DNA of 64,000 nucleotides. It comes from Bacteroidales bacterium (lineage in GTDB: Bacteria > Bacteroidota > Bacteroidia > Bacteroidales > JAQUTK01). Below the pieces are notes generated by a model. The model ran no database searches. It saw only the letters and a list, made by a program, of their open reading frames with translations, and was not told where the DNA came from. The position numbers were made by a program, and so were the translations under genes. The stretch lies in NCBI GenBank assembly GCA_028709785.1, contig JAQUTK010000001.1:83845-147844 (forward strand), in the 5' to 3' direction. Positions 28,601 through 37,974 of the stretch are shown here, in pieces; position 1 is the stretch's first letter, and each line of letters starts with the position of its first letter.

Positions 28601-28917
28601 ACTCGATTCATCGTTTTGATGATCTGAAGTTTAACACGCGGGCTTTTATGGAGATTGTCTCAGAAGTGTTTAATGAATGGATCCCTGCCATGGCTTCTGT
28701 GCCGCTGCAATCGACTTGGGCCGGCTATTATGTGGAGCCTCGTTATATCATCGATCCGGCAAACGGATTGTTTGTGGGTATGCAGGGACATGGTTTTATG
28801 CTGTCGCAATATCTTGCCAAGTTGTATGTGGATAAGGTGATGGGCAGGATCGTGCCGGAGTTCATGGAACGACTCACTCTTGAAGGAGAGGGTATCAGTG
28901 AAAAGGCTTTCAAGTGA
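25681..28917 (+). CDS. Fused HcnABC-like FAD/Fe-S amine or amino-acid dehydrogenase
   Basis: A 1078-residue cytoplasmic protein that joins modules usually found as separate subunits. In order: a [2Fe-2S] Fer2_4 domain (about 10-105, CGIGKCGAC); an FAD/NAD pyridine-nucleotide oxidoreductase (about 118-440, GAGPAGLAC and GAGNIGYL); a ferredoxin insert with two Cys clusters (CNPCAFSC about 469-476, CIGCMDCVSQCPG about 495-507); a BFD-like [2Fe-2S] domain (CHCED about 607, GPCRGKRC about 640-647); and a DAO-type FAD domain (about 700-1060, IAGGGIAGSALY). The plan equals HcnA+HcnB+HcnC or dye-linked proline/opine dehydrogenases, plus the 4Fe-4S insert. Oxidation of an amino acid or amine with electrons sent to ferredoxin or quinone is inferred; substrate unknown. 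Confidence 0.82.
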   Translation: MKRITSHPVLPVSEGEPTTFLFNGVQVSAIKGFTIAAALHQAGFPVHSHSVRGRSRSLNCGIGKCGACEMMVDGETKRICITKVDGVREVIEAKEQNFIPEQRVDTCDEPITVYRTDVAIVGAGPAGLACRETLKELGIHSIVVDSNDHIGGQFLMQTHAFFFFEKEKRFGGMRGFDIARTLAGDSRDGIFLNSTVWDILDDGRIAVKDLKNKRNFYIEPQALVVATGAVPFMPAFENDDVPGVYTAAVVQKMMNTEFTLLGKNVLTVGAGNIGYLTSYQLMQAGANVKAIIEAMPREGGFPVQANRVRRLGIPVMTSHMLLRAIPNEDYSGITGAVIAECANFKAIPGTERVLEGIDAINICTGLLPDNQLLSKGDLYFGRKCVGVGDAVRIGEGTTAVLRGKQAAYELAQELGVRYDYQTFLNVSKEYVESQQHPVRIKEKPSQPESERAFSKPFVMLDCLYGFACNPCAFSCKYGAITKSSAATTPEIDYSKCIGCMDCVSQCPGLAIFGYDLKRQLLTLPVEFEVKEGCEVWLVDDTGLRIDQGVVEKILKKQTKTNLARIKVAHLEGEDLTQVTGFIPKEAYPEKISLKPYVESEAEGFVCHCEDVSMNDLLKMIGDRKFISIDEVKHVTRLGMGPCRGKRCISRLRMKLREKGIELVGDATPRAPMSTRMLMKDIYPKQGKLECYTVDAPKEVRETEVLIAGGGIAGSALYRYFAEAGKKVVLVNVDRGASWRAIGGGRPAFSVPELSEIAVHNQEIFKEIQQKYNIHYRETRYITFAHDEDTYRSLENSCTWSNAYLIDKKDFVKEVSPYFNPNQKTYFAAQVSQHCWQASPGRVVDYIRWKGNEKGGVLMEDTRVVEVHKEGEKYHVLLMTHDQKYVEYSCDHFVNALGYNAEHFARMLGVYTGLYAVKHQALITQRLPRLGKEGDILDMLIDRRKRNDFSAVYGQQFADTGQIIACASPAVDAKDSIHRFDDLKFNTRAFMEIVSEVFNEWIPAMASVPLQSTWAGYYVEPRYIIDPANGLFVGMQGHGFMLSQYLAKLYVDKVMGRIVPEFMERLTLEGEGISEKAFK

Positions 28918-28921
28918 TTGC

Positions 28922-28952
28922 TTTGTTTTCTGATTAAAAAAGCGTACCTTTG
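28922..28952 (+). promoter_or_regulatory. Promoter of the ABC-F gene
   Basis: TTTG (28922-28925), 19 nt, TACCTTTG (28945-28952): a perfect Bacteroidetes consensus promoter placed 23 bp before the ATG. Confidence 0.85.
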
Positions 28953-28965
28953 CACGCTCAAATAA

Positions 28966-30597
<1,632 letters not shown>

Positions 30598-30609
30598 AAG
30601 AAGTAATTA

Positions 30610-32634
30610 CTACCTGTTGTTGGTTTGTGTGCGTTCCTTGAGCGTTCTTTCCAGCAGAAACATTTCGTCACGCAGCTTGGCTGCCTCCTGAAATTCAAGT
30701 TTGCTGGCGGCAGCTTCCATCGCTTTACGGGTTTTATCGATTTGTTTCTTCAAGGAAGGAAGATCTTTATAGATGGCCATCGCTTCGGCGGCGGCCATCA
30801 TTTTTTCTTCTTTTTCCACTGCCATGAGTATCGGATCGTATTCCGGAGTAATTGGAGCCGGCTTGGGCTTTTTAATTGCCTGGGGGGTGATGTTGTTTTC
30901 TTTATTGTATTTGATCTGTTTCTCACGTCTCCGCTCGGTCTCGTCTATCGTCTTTCGCATGCTTTCTGTAATCTTGTCCGCGTACATGATCACTCTTCCA
31001 TGGAGATTACGCGCCGCGCGCCCTGCCGTTTGAGTAAGGGAGCGGTGGGAGCGCAGAAAACCTTCTTTATCTGCATCAAGTATGGCAACCAGCGACACTT
31101 CAGGGAAATCGAGTCCTTCACGGAGCAGGTTGACACCAATCAATACATCAAAGAGACCTTGCCGTAGTTGGTCCATGATTTCAATCCGGGCCAGGGTCTC
31201 CACATCGGAATGAATATAACGGCAACGGACACCCAACCTCTCGAGATAGGAATTTAATTCTTCTGCCATTCGTTTGGTAAGCGTAGTCACTAACACCCGT
31301 TCGTCTTTTTCTACCCGTATCGCGATCTCTTCCATGAGGTCGTCAATCTGGTTGAGACTTGGACGTACGTCTATCGGAGGATCCAACAGTCCGGTGGGGC
31401 GCACGACCTGTTCAACGACGACACCTTCACAGCGGTTTAACTCATAGTCTGCCGGGGTGGCACTGACATAAATAGTCTGTTTGTTAAACCCTTCAAACTC
31501 CTCAAACTTCAGCGGACGGTTATCAAATGCCGCAGGGAGTCTGAACCCATATTCGATGAGTGTTGATTTGCGGGAATGGTCGCCGCCATACATGGCCCGT
31601 ATCTGCGGGATGGTAACGTGACTCTCATCGATAACGACCAGAAAGTCTTTTGGGAAGAAGTCCAACAAGCAGAACGGACGAGTGCCCGGATCACGACCGT
31701 CAAAGTATCGGGAATAGTTTTCGATACCCGAACAGTGTCCGATCTCACGGATCATCTCCAGATCGTAGGTGGTCCGTTCTTCGATACGTTTTGCTTCGAG
31801 AGGTTTGCCTATTTCCTTGAAATACTCAATCTGATGTCCCAGATCAAGCTCAATCTCCTGAATGGCACGGTTAATGCGTTCCTGTGTTGTTACAAAAAGG
31901 TTGGCCGGGTAGATGTTAAACTCGTCAAAGGTCTCTTCGCGGGTAGTGGTAAGCGGATCGATGCGCTCGATGCTTTCTATCTCGTCGCCCCAGAAGATAA
32001 CGCGTATGATATAGTCGGCATAGGCAAGAAAAATATCTACTGTATCGCCCTTTACACGGAAGTTTCCGCGGTTAAGCTCCGTTTCGTTCCTGGAATAAAG
32101 GCTGGCAACCAATAGCCTGAGAAAGTGCTGACGGGTGATCTTTTGTCCTTTTTGGATGGAAATGACACTGTTGTGAAAATCTTCAGGATTGCCGATACCA
32201 TAGAGACAAGAGACCGAGGATACAACTATCACGTCGCGCCGACCGGAAAGAAGCGACGAAGTGGTGGCTAACCTTAACTTTTCAATTTCGTCATTGATGG
32301 AGAGGTCTTTCTCAATGTAAGTGCCTGTTGTGGGAATATATGCTTCCGGTTGGAAATAATCATAGTAAGAAACGAAGTATTCTACCGCATTATCAGGAAA
32401 GAAACTTTTAAACTCACTATATAGCTGTGCTGCAAGTGTTTTATTGTGACTAAGTACCAATGTCGGTCGATTTACGCGTTCAATAACATTGGCAACAGTA
32501 AAGGTTTTGCCTGATCCGGTAACACCCAGTAACGTCTGAAAAGGAACGTCAGATTCCAGCCCTTTTACCAATTGATTGATGGCTTCGGGCTGATCGCCGG
32601 TGGGCTGGTAGGGTGAGACTATTTTGAAATCCAT
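30610..32634 (-). CDS. uvrB: Excinuclease ABC subunit B
   Basis: UvrB is the damage-verifying helicase of nucleotide excision repair, loaded by UvrA and cut with UvrC. This 674-residue copy has Walker A GVTGSGKTFT (about 39-48), the beta-hairpin YYDYFQPEAYIP (about 90-102), DESH (Walker B), the helicase motif QTAGRAARN and a C-terminal UVR domain (about 632-667). Length is normal for the family. On the minus strand a -7-like TACTTTTA lies at 32653-32660. The 5' end overlaps the ORF-track start of the divergent paaK gene, which is one reason to place the paaK start later. Confidence 0.97.
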   Translation of the reverse strand: MDFKIVSPYQPTGDQPEAINQLVKGLESDVPFQTLLGVTGSGKTFTVANVIERVNRPTLVLSHNKTLAAQLYSEFKSFFPDNAVEYFVSYYDYFQPEAYIPTTGTYIEKDLSINDEIEKLRLATTSSLLSGRRDVIVVSSVSCLYGIGNPEDFHNSVISIQKGQKITRQHFLRLLVASLYSRNETELNRGNFRVKGDTVDIFLAYADYIIRVIFWGDEIESIERIDPLTTTREETFDEFNIYPANLFVTTQERINRAIQEIELDLGHQIEYFKEIGKPLEAKRIEERTTYDLEMIREIGHCSGIENYSRYFDGRDPGTRPFCLLDFFPKDFLVVIDESHVTIPQIRAMYGGDHSRKSTLIEYGFRLPAAFDNRPLKFEEFEGFNKQTIYVSATPADYELNRCEGVVVEQVVRPTGLLDPPIDVRPSLNQIDDLMEEIAIRVEKDERVLVTTLTKRMAEELNSYLERLGVRCRYIHSDVETLARIEIMDQLRQGLFDVLIGVNLLREGLDFPEVSLVAILDADKEGFLRSHRSLTQTAGRAARNLHGRVIMYADKITESMRKTIDETERRREKQIKYNKENNITPQAIKKPKPAPITPEYDPILMAVEKEEKMMAAAEAMAIYKDLPSLKKQIDKTRKAMEAAASKLEFQEAAKLRDEMFLLERTLKERTQTNNR

Positions 32635-32734
32635 TGGGAAGAGAAATTTTGGTAAAAGTACGATATATAATGGAAATAATGACTACTTTTATGGCTTTAA
32701 ACAGAAGCGAAACATAAAAAGATCACAAGAACGT

Positions 32735-34033
32735 ATGATGTGGAATGAGACAATGGAGGCCTTGAGTGCTGATGAAATGCACAAACTGCAAAGTATCAGA
32801 CTCAAGAGGGTAGTGGAGCATGTCTATGCCAATACCCCTTTTTACAGAAAAAAGATGATGGAGATGGGAATTACTCCGGATGATATCAATGATATAGAAG
32901 ATATTGTCAAACTCCCTTTTACAACCAAAGATGACTTGCGTAATAACTATCCCTTCGGACTCATGGCAGTTCCGATGTCGGAAATTGTTCGTATTCATGC
33001 TTCTTCGGGTACGACCGGGCGTCCGACAGTAGTGGGCTATACTCGCCGTGATATCACGGCCTGGTCAGAATGTCTGGCACGCTGCTTTACTGCTTACGGT
33101 GCGACAAAACATGATTTATTCCAGGTATCATATGGCTATGGCTTGTTTACCGGCGGATTGGGAGCCCATTATGGAGCTGAGCATATTGGTGCTTCAGTCA
33201 TCCCGATGTCAAGTGGCAATACACAAAAACAGGTACAGATAATGCATGACTTTGGTTCGACGGCTTTGTGCTGTACACCTTCCTATGCACTCTTTATTGC
33301 TGATTTCATCAAAGATTCAGGTGTGCCAAGAGAAGAATTCAAACTTAAATATGGTATCTTTGGAGCTGAACCCTGGACGGAAAACATGCGTCGTGAGTTG
33401 GAACAGAAACTTGAAATTAAAGCCTATGACATCTATGGTTTAAGCGAGATTGCCGGTCCTGGTGTGGGATTTGAATGCCAATGCCAGAATGGTACACACT
33501 TGAATGAAGATCACTTTTATCCGGAAACAATCGATCCGGTCACCTTTGAACCGGTGAAAGATAAAGAAGGCGAACTGGTATTTACTCATCTTACCAAAGA
33601 AGGTATGCCTTTACTTCGTTATCGCACAAAAGATCTTACCCGTCTTCATTATGGAACATGTGAGTGCGGACGAACATTGGTTAAGATGGATCGTATCCTC
33701 GGACGTTCTGATGATATGTTGATTATCCGTGGAGTAAATGTATTCCCATCACAGATAGAAAGTGTGATCCTGGAAATGCCTGAGTTTGAACCTCATTATG
33801 AGATATATGTGGATCGAATCAATAATCTGGATATCATGGAGCTTAAAGTTGAAGCTCGTCCGGATGCCTATTCAGACAATATGAACGACATTTTTGCGTT
33901 GAATAAGAAACTTTCTTCCCGGTTGAACAGTGTTTTGGGTATTGCCGTAAAGGTAAAGATCGTTGAACCCCGCTCACTGGAGAGAAGTACTGGAAAAGCA
34001 AAGCGTGTATTCGACAACAGAAAACTTAAATAA
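32735..34033 (+). CDS. paaK: Phenylacetate-CoA ligase
   Basis: A 432-residue adenylate-forming enzyme that makes aryl-acetyl-CoA from aryl acetate, ATP and CoA. Seen are the AMP-binding loop ASSGTTGRPTVVGYT (about 88-102), the YGLSEI motif (about 238), the RYRTKDL region and the C-terminal hinge GRSDDMLIIRGVNVFPSQ. The start MMWNETME matches the usual family start; the ORF-track start (32624) precedes a -7 box TACTTTTA at 32684. In Bacteroidales this enzyme and the ACT protein that follows usually go with indolepyruvate oxidoreductase for aromatic amino-acid metabolism; here that oxidoreductase is absent from the neighbourhood. Confidence 0.92.
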   Translation: MMWNETMEALSADEMHKLQSIRLKRVVEHVYANTPFYRKKMMEMGITPDDINDIEDIVKLPFTTKDDLRNNYPFGLMAVPMSEIVRIHASSGTTGRPTVVGYTRRDITAWSECLARCFTAYGATKHDLFQVSYGYGLFTGGLGAHYGAEHIGASVIPMSSGNTQKQVQIMHDFGSTALCCTPSYALFIADFIKDSGVPREEFKLKYGIFGAEPWTENMRRELEQKLEIKAYDIYGLSEIAGPGVGFECQCQNGTHLNEDHFYPETIDPVTFEPVKDKEGELVFTHLTKEGMPLLRYRTKDLTRLHYGTCECGRTLVKMDRILGRSDDMLIIRGVNVFPSQIESVILEMPEFEPHYEIYVDRINNLDIMELKVEARPDAYSDNMNDIFALNKKLSSRLNSVLGIAVKVKIVEPRSLERSTGKAKRVFDNRKLK

Positions 34034-34055
34034 TTACATTCAAATAGCAGCTGCA

Positions 34056-34481
34056 ATGATAGCACAACAGATTTCTGTCTTCCTGGAGAATAAGTCCGGA
34101 AGACTTACAGAGGTTACTTCTCTCTTGGGAGAAGCCGGGATTAACCTGACAGCTTTCAGTATTGCTGAAAACTCTGAGTTTGGCATTCTTCGTATGATTG
34201 TATCCGATCCCGAAAAGGCATATAAGATTTTAAAGGACGCACATTTTGCCGCTAAACTGACGGATGTACTCTGTCTGAGTTGCCCAAATACACCGGGCGC
34301 TTTGGCTAAAGCCTTGAAACTACTTTCGGATGAAGGTGTTTTCTTTGAATACATGTATGCGTTTGCCAATGGCGAAACAGCGAATGTAATCATCCGGCCG
34401 GATAATATTGAGCGTTGCATTACCATACTGCAGGAAGCAAAACTCCAATTGCTTGCTGCCAGTGATCTATATCGTCTGTAA
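34056..34481 (+). CDS. Tandem ACT-domain regulatory protein
   Basis: A 141-residue protein with two ACT domains in tandem (about 3-68 and 72-138; SVFLENKSGRLTEVTSLLGEAGINLTAFS and CPNTPGALAKALKLLSDEG). ACT domains bind amino acids. The position right after paaK suggests a sensor for aromatic amino acids or their acids. The ATG at 34056 starts directly with the first ACT strand; the ORF-track start lies inside paaK. A terminator follows 13 bp after the stop. Confidence 0.88.
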   Translation: MIAQQISVFLENKSGRLTEVTSLLGEAGINLTAFSIAENSEFGILRMIVSDPEKAYKILKDAHFAAKLTDVLCLSCPNTPGALAKALKLLSDEGVFFEYMYAFANGETANVIIRPDNIERCITILQEAKLQLLAASDLYRL

Positions 34482-34493
34482 ATAGAAGACAGG

Positions 34494-34525
34494 AAGGAAG
34501 ATAAAGAACGATCTTTGTCTTCCTT
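34494..34525 (+). terminator. Terminator of the paaK-ACT unit
   Basis: AAGGAAGATAAAGA pairs with TCTTTGTCTTCCTT (one G-U) around an ACGA loop, followed by CCGGCTCTTTTTTA. Confidence 0.8.
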
Positions 34526-34592
34526 TCCGGCTCTTTTTTACCCTCTTCCGGTTAAAAACAATGAATTGCTTTCTCAATTCAAAGCGATTGTC

Positions 34593-34600
34593 TAACTTTG
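34593..34600 (+). promoter_or_regulatory. -7 element of the bamD-rpoZ promoter
   Basis: TAACTTTG fits TAnnTTTG, with TTTC 19 nt upstream (34570-34573). It lies downstream of the ORF-track start at 34561, so bamD must begin at the ATG at 34618. Confidence 0.7.
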
Positions 34601-34617
34601 CACATTATTTGCGAACA

Positions 34618-35439
34618 ATGAAAGGGAAATATTTCTATATCCTTGTTTTTCTGTTGGTTTTTACCTCTTGCGGAGAGTATAATAAGCTTCTCAAGAGCAA
34701 TGATTATAATCTGAAATATGATTATGCTCATAAGTATTATCAATCAGGAAAATATACGAGAGCGATCACTCTGTTTGAAGAATTGGCTCCTGTGTTTAAA
34801 GGAAAAGAAAAAGGAGAAGAATCGCTCTATATGTTAGCGAAGTCGTATGAAAAAAGGAAAGACTTTGTGATGGCTTCTCATTATTACACCAATTATTATA
34901 CGGCTTATCCGAAAGGAAAATATAGTGAGGATGCTCGTTATAACGCAGCTTATGCTTATTATAAAGATGTGCCGGATCCACGTTTGGATCAGTCGTCGAC
35001 CTATCAGGCACTTGAAGAGTTGCAGACTTTTCTCGAGTATTACCCAAGGAGCGAAAAAGCCGATCAGGCCAGAGAGTTACTTTTTGAATTACAGGAACAT
35101 CTCGCTGAAAAAGCATTGAACAATGTAAAGCTCTACTATAATATGGGCAATTATCTTGGGAATAATTACTTGTCTGCTATTGTTACAGCGAAAAATGCTT
35201 TGCAAGAGTATCCATATTCAAAATACAAGGAAAACTTTTCTTATTATATTCTGAAGGCAAAGTTTGCAATGGCTGAACAGAGCGTAGAGGATAAGAAAGA
35301 GGATCGTTTTCGCGATGTGATAGATGAGTATTACGCATATATCAATGACTATCCGGAATCAGTCAATCTGAACGAAGCGAAGTCGATGTTTGAGAAATCT
35401 TCGAAGAAAATTACTAAAGATACAAAAAAAGAACAATAA
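34618..35439 (+). CDS. bamD: Outer-membrane assembly lipoprotein BamD
   Basis: BamD is the essential lipoprotein partner of BamA in inserting outer-membrane barrels. This 273-residue protein has a signal peptide and lipobox (LVFTSCG) followed by five TPR-like repeats, with YYQSGKYTRAITLFEELAPVFKG, YMLAKSYEKRKDFVMASHYY and FLEYYPRSEKADQARELL. It starts at 34618 because the upstream ATG overlaps the promoter. The rpoZ gene begins immediately at its stop codon, which is the standard Bacteroidales arrangement. Confidence 0.95.
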   Translation: MKGKYFYILVFLLVFTSCGEYNKLLKSNDYNLKYDYAHKYYQSGKYTRAITLFEELAPVFKGKEKGEESLYMLAKSYEKRKDFVMASHYYTNYYTAYPKGKYSEDARYNAAYAYYKDVPDPRLDQSSTYQALEELQTFLEYYPRSEKADQARELLFELQEHLAEKALNNVKLYYNMGNYLGNNYLSAIVTAKNALQEYPYSKYKENFSYYILKAKFAMAEQSVEDKKEDRFRDVIDEYYAYINDYPESVNLNEAKSMFEKSSKKITKDTKKEQ

Positions 35440-35772
35440 ATGGACTACAAAAAAACAAATGCTCCGAGTAATACAATTACCAGAGACGTGGTAACTCTTT
35501 CTGAACCTGTTGGAAACAGATATGAGATGGTGGAAATTATTGGTAAACGCGCAAATCAGATTGCAGTTGAGATGAAGACTGATCTTCAGAAGAAATTGCA
35601 GGAGTTTGCATCTTATAATGACAATCTGGAGGAAGTATTTGAGAATAGAGAACAGATCGAAATCTCCCGCTATTACGAGAAATTGCCGAAACCTGATTTG
35701 ATTGCGATACAGGAATATATTGAAGATAAGGTTTATTATCGCAATCCGGCGAAGGAGAAAGAGAAACTTTAA
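35440..35772 (+). CDS. rpoZ: RNA polymerase omega subunit (Rpb6-like)
   Basis: A 110-residue subunit that stabilises the beta-prime chain of RNA polymerase. The core is IIGKRANQIAVEMK (about 34-47) with the Bacteroidetes extension EEVFENREQIEISRYYEKLPKPDLIA. It is longer and more divergent than the proteobacterial omega, as is usual in this phylum. The ATG follows the bamD stop codon without gap, so the two are coupled. Confidence 0.92.
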   Translation: MDYKKTNAPSNTITRDVVTLSEPVGNRYEMVEIIGKRANQIAVEMKTDLQKKLQEFASYNDNLEEVFENREQIEISRYYEKLPKPDLIAIQEYIEDKVYYRNPAKEKEKL

Positions 35773-35784
35773 GCAGAACCTATC

Positions 35785-36243
35785 ATGATTCAAAGAATTC
35801 AGTCTGTCTATTTGCTTCTGGTTATCTGTTTTTCCATTCTGACAGCTATATTCCCTTTGGCCGAGTTTATTGGTAAGGCCGATATGGCGGTTTATGAAAT
35901 GACAGCATTAGGGGTATATAATCTCAAGTCTGAAATGGTAATGAATACTGGCGGCTTATTGGTCGTACTTCTTGGGGTAACTCTGTTGGCTATCGTTGAA
36001 CTGTTTCTCTTTAAAAAGAGAGTTCTGCAGATGCGTCTTGGAGTATTCTCGATGTTGCTTTTGGGTGGCTTTTATCTGTTGTCCGGCTTTCTGGCTTTCT
36101 TGTTTATGGATGAACTCAAAGCAGATTTTCATATAAAGTTTGTTGCGGGATTGCCATTAGTTTGCGTGATTCTGGAGTATCTTGCTCTTAGAGCAATCGG
36201 TAGAGATGAGGCCTTAATCCGTTCCTTGAATCGTTTGAGATAA
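35785..36243 (+). CDS. DUF4293 four-helix membrane protein
   Basis: A 152-residue integral membrane protein with about four transmembrane helices (about 6-28, 52-74, 84-108, 115-135). It matches the Bacteroidetes family DUF4293, always next to rpoZ and bamD in the genomes I know. No polar residues suggest catalysis. It begins 12 bp after rpoZ and ends at a strong bidirectional terminator. Function unknown. Confidence 0.85.
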   Translation: MIQRIQSVYLLLVICFSILTAIFPLAEFIGKADMAVYEMTALGVYNLKSEMVMNTGGLLVVLLGVTLLAIVELFLFKKRVLQMRLGVFSMLLLGGFYLLSGFLAFLFMDELKADFHIKFVAGLPLVCVILEYLALRAIGRDEALIRSLNRLR

Positions 36244-36262
36244 CGATTCACTTTTTTCTTTT

Positions 36263-36304
36263 AACAAGCAGGGCTTTCAGAGTAATCTGAAAGCCCTGTT
36301 TGTT
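36263..36304. terminator. Bidirectional terminator between DUF4293 and DUF4301 genes
   Basis: AACAAGCAGGGCTTTCAGA pairs with TCTGAAAGCCCTGTTTGTT over 19 bp with one G-U pair and a GTAA loop. T-rich tails exist on both strands. It separates two converging genes. Confidence 0.9.
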
Positions 36305-36322
36305 ATTTGGTCAGAGAGGGTT

Positions 36323-37843
36323 TTACTGATGTTGTTCACGTAACAAATCGTTGACCGTTTTCACGGGATTGAATGTTTCGATGGGAACTTCCACAAAGAC
36401 AGTGTTCCAATCAGACATGGCTCCGTTCCAAAGTCCCGGAAGCTCCAGTGCTTTGAGCTCTTTGCCATTTTTTGATTTGTGGGAGATGAATCCGGTGTTC
36501 TTATCCACATAGGCCGACAAATCAAATTTCTTTCCCTGATAATCTTTGAGCGAACAAACAAGGTCAACCGGATTAAAGTGAGTTCCATTCACAAACATTT
36601 CTTTCTTGGAAGGATCGCTGAGATCGATCTGCGAACTTTCCAAGATCTGCAGAGAGATGGTGCCGTCGGTGTTAATAGTAAGAAACGGACCTCCTCCGGG
36701 TTCTCCTGTGTTCTTAACCATACCACACACACGGATCGGTCGATTCAGTTTCTCTTTCAGATAGAGTGCGAGAATCGAATCTTCCAGAACTTTCAGATCC
36801 GGGTTACGCGTATACAGTTTGCGTTGGAGGAATTGAGCAATTTCAATCATCTGTTCGCGGGTTTGCTTACCGCTGTCCAACAAGCGGATATAGTCAAATA
36901 TCTGCTCTTGTAATTCGACCAGTTTGCCGGCAATGACCTTTTTATATTTTACTGTGGCCTCCTTGAAGTTGTCGGGAACCACATTGTCAATGTTCTTGAT
37001 AAATACAATATCTGCGTTCAGATCCTTCAGGTTTTCAATCAGTGCCCCATGACCACCCGGACGGAAGACCAGTGTCCCATTTTCATCGCGGAAAGGATTG
37101 TTGTCCATATCTGCTGCGATAGTGTCAGTGCTCGGTTTTTGTTCGGAGAAGGTTATATCGTAACTCACGCCAAACATCTTTTCGTACTCTTCTTTTTTCA
37201 AAGCAGCCAGTTTTTCGAACTCAGCACGGTGTTCTGAAGAAACGGTGAAATGAATATGAATCGTGTCACCTCCTCTGGCATACAAGGCTCCTTCCACCAA
37301 ATGTTCTTCCATTGGCGTACGAGGTCCGGAAGGATAATTATGGAATTTCAATATTCCCTTCGGAAGACTTCCGTAATTCAAACCTTCGGGAGAAAGAAGA
37401 AGGTGAACGATTATCTTGTATTGTCTTGCTTCGATTAGGGTGGGTATGTCTTTTAAAACATTGGAAATACAGCAGTTGTTCAGTTCGGTGAAAAAAGCAA
37501 AGTTGCGTATTCCTGCAAAGAATGTTTTCTCAAAAGAAGTTTGAGGAGTGTCATAAGGAGCCTCCAAAAATTCAAATAAGTTTTTGAACATACGACTGGC
37601 AGCTCCGGAAGCGGGAACAAATTTTTGTATGGTTTTTCCCTTCAGCAGATACTGATCCCAGATTTGCAAACTCTCTTTCTCTTCATTCTCATTTAGTCTC
37701 AGAATTCCTTTTTCTACAGATGCCGCTCCTGCTAATTCCAGAAAACGGAAACCTTTTTTGAAACACTCCAGTTGAGCATTGATTTGCTGCTCTGTCATCC
37801 CTTTATGAGCTAAAAGGGTGCGGTCTTCTTGTGTGTAGATCAT
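36323..37843 (-). CDS. DUF4301 family protein
   Basis: A 506-residue soluble protein of the Bacteroidetes family DUF4301. It contains a nucleotidyltransferase-like start (FVPASGAASRMFKNLFEF, about 72-90, similar to sugar-nucleotide transferase loops) and the segment RPGGHGALIENLKDLNADIVFIKNIDNVV (about 255-284), which resembles a UDP-sugar pyrophosphorylase fold. A sugar-phosphate nucleotidyltransferase activity is therefore plausible but unproven. On the minus strand TACTTTTG lies at 37887-37894 as a -7 box. Alone in its transcript. Confidence 0.8.
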   Translation of the reverse strand: MIYTQEDRTLLAHKGMTEQQINAQLECFKKGFRFLELAGAASVEKGILRLNENEEKESLQIWDQYLLKGKTIQKFVPASGAASRMFKNLFEFLEAPYDTPQTSFEKTFFAGIRNFAFFTELNNCCISNVLKDIPTLIEARQYKIIVHLLLSPEGLNYGSLPKGILKFHNYPSGPRTPMEEHLVEGALYARGGDTIHIHFTVSSEHRAEFEKLAALKKEEYEKMFGVSYDITFSEQKPSTDTIAADMDNNPFRDENGTLVFRPGGHGALIENLKDLNADIVFIKNIDNVVPDNFKEATVKYKKVIAGKLVELQEQIFDYIRLLDSGKQTREQMIEIAQFLQRKLYTRNPDLKVLEDSILALYLKEKLNRPIRVCGMVKNTGEPGGGPFLTINTDGTISLQILESSQIDLSDPSKKEMFVNGTHFNPVDLVCSLKDYQGKKFDLSAYVDKNTGFISHKSKNGKELKALELPGLWNGAMSDWNTVFVEVPIETFNPVKTVNDLLREQHQ

Positions 37844-37960
37844 ATTTTATAGATTGTGATAGTGCCAATAATACGTTTTGAATGGTCAAAAGTACAAATA
37901 GTAATCTGATTTTGGAGGAGTGAACAAATAAAAAAGCTACTTTTACACGTTATTTATATC

Positions 37961-37966
37961 AGGAGG
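37961..37966 (+). promoter_or_regulatory. Strong Shine-Dalgarno before relA
   Basis: AGGAGG ends 8 bp before the ATG at 37975. Most genes in this window lack a Shine-Dalgarno sequence, as is typical for Bacteroidota, so this one stands out. A -7-like TACTTTTA lies at 37938-37945. Confidence 0.6.
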
Positions 37967-37974
37967 TAACAGAC

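Noticed and set aside
25681-28917. Cyanide synthase as the definite function
   Set aside because: The module order matches HcnABC, but dye-linked proline, hydroxyproline and opine dehydrogenases share it, and no residue seen here decides between them.
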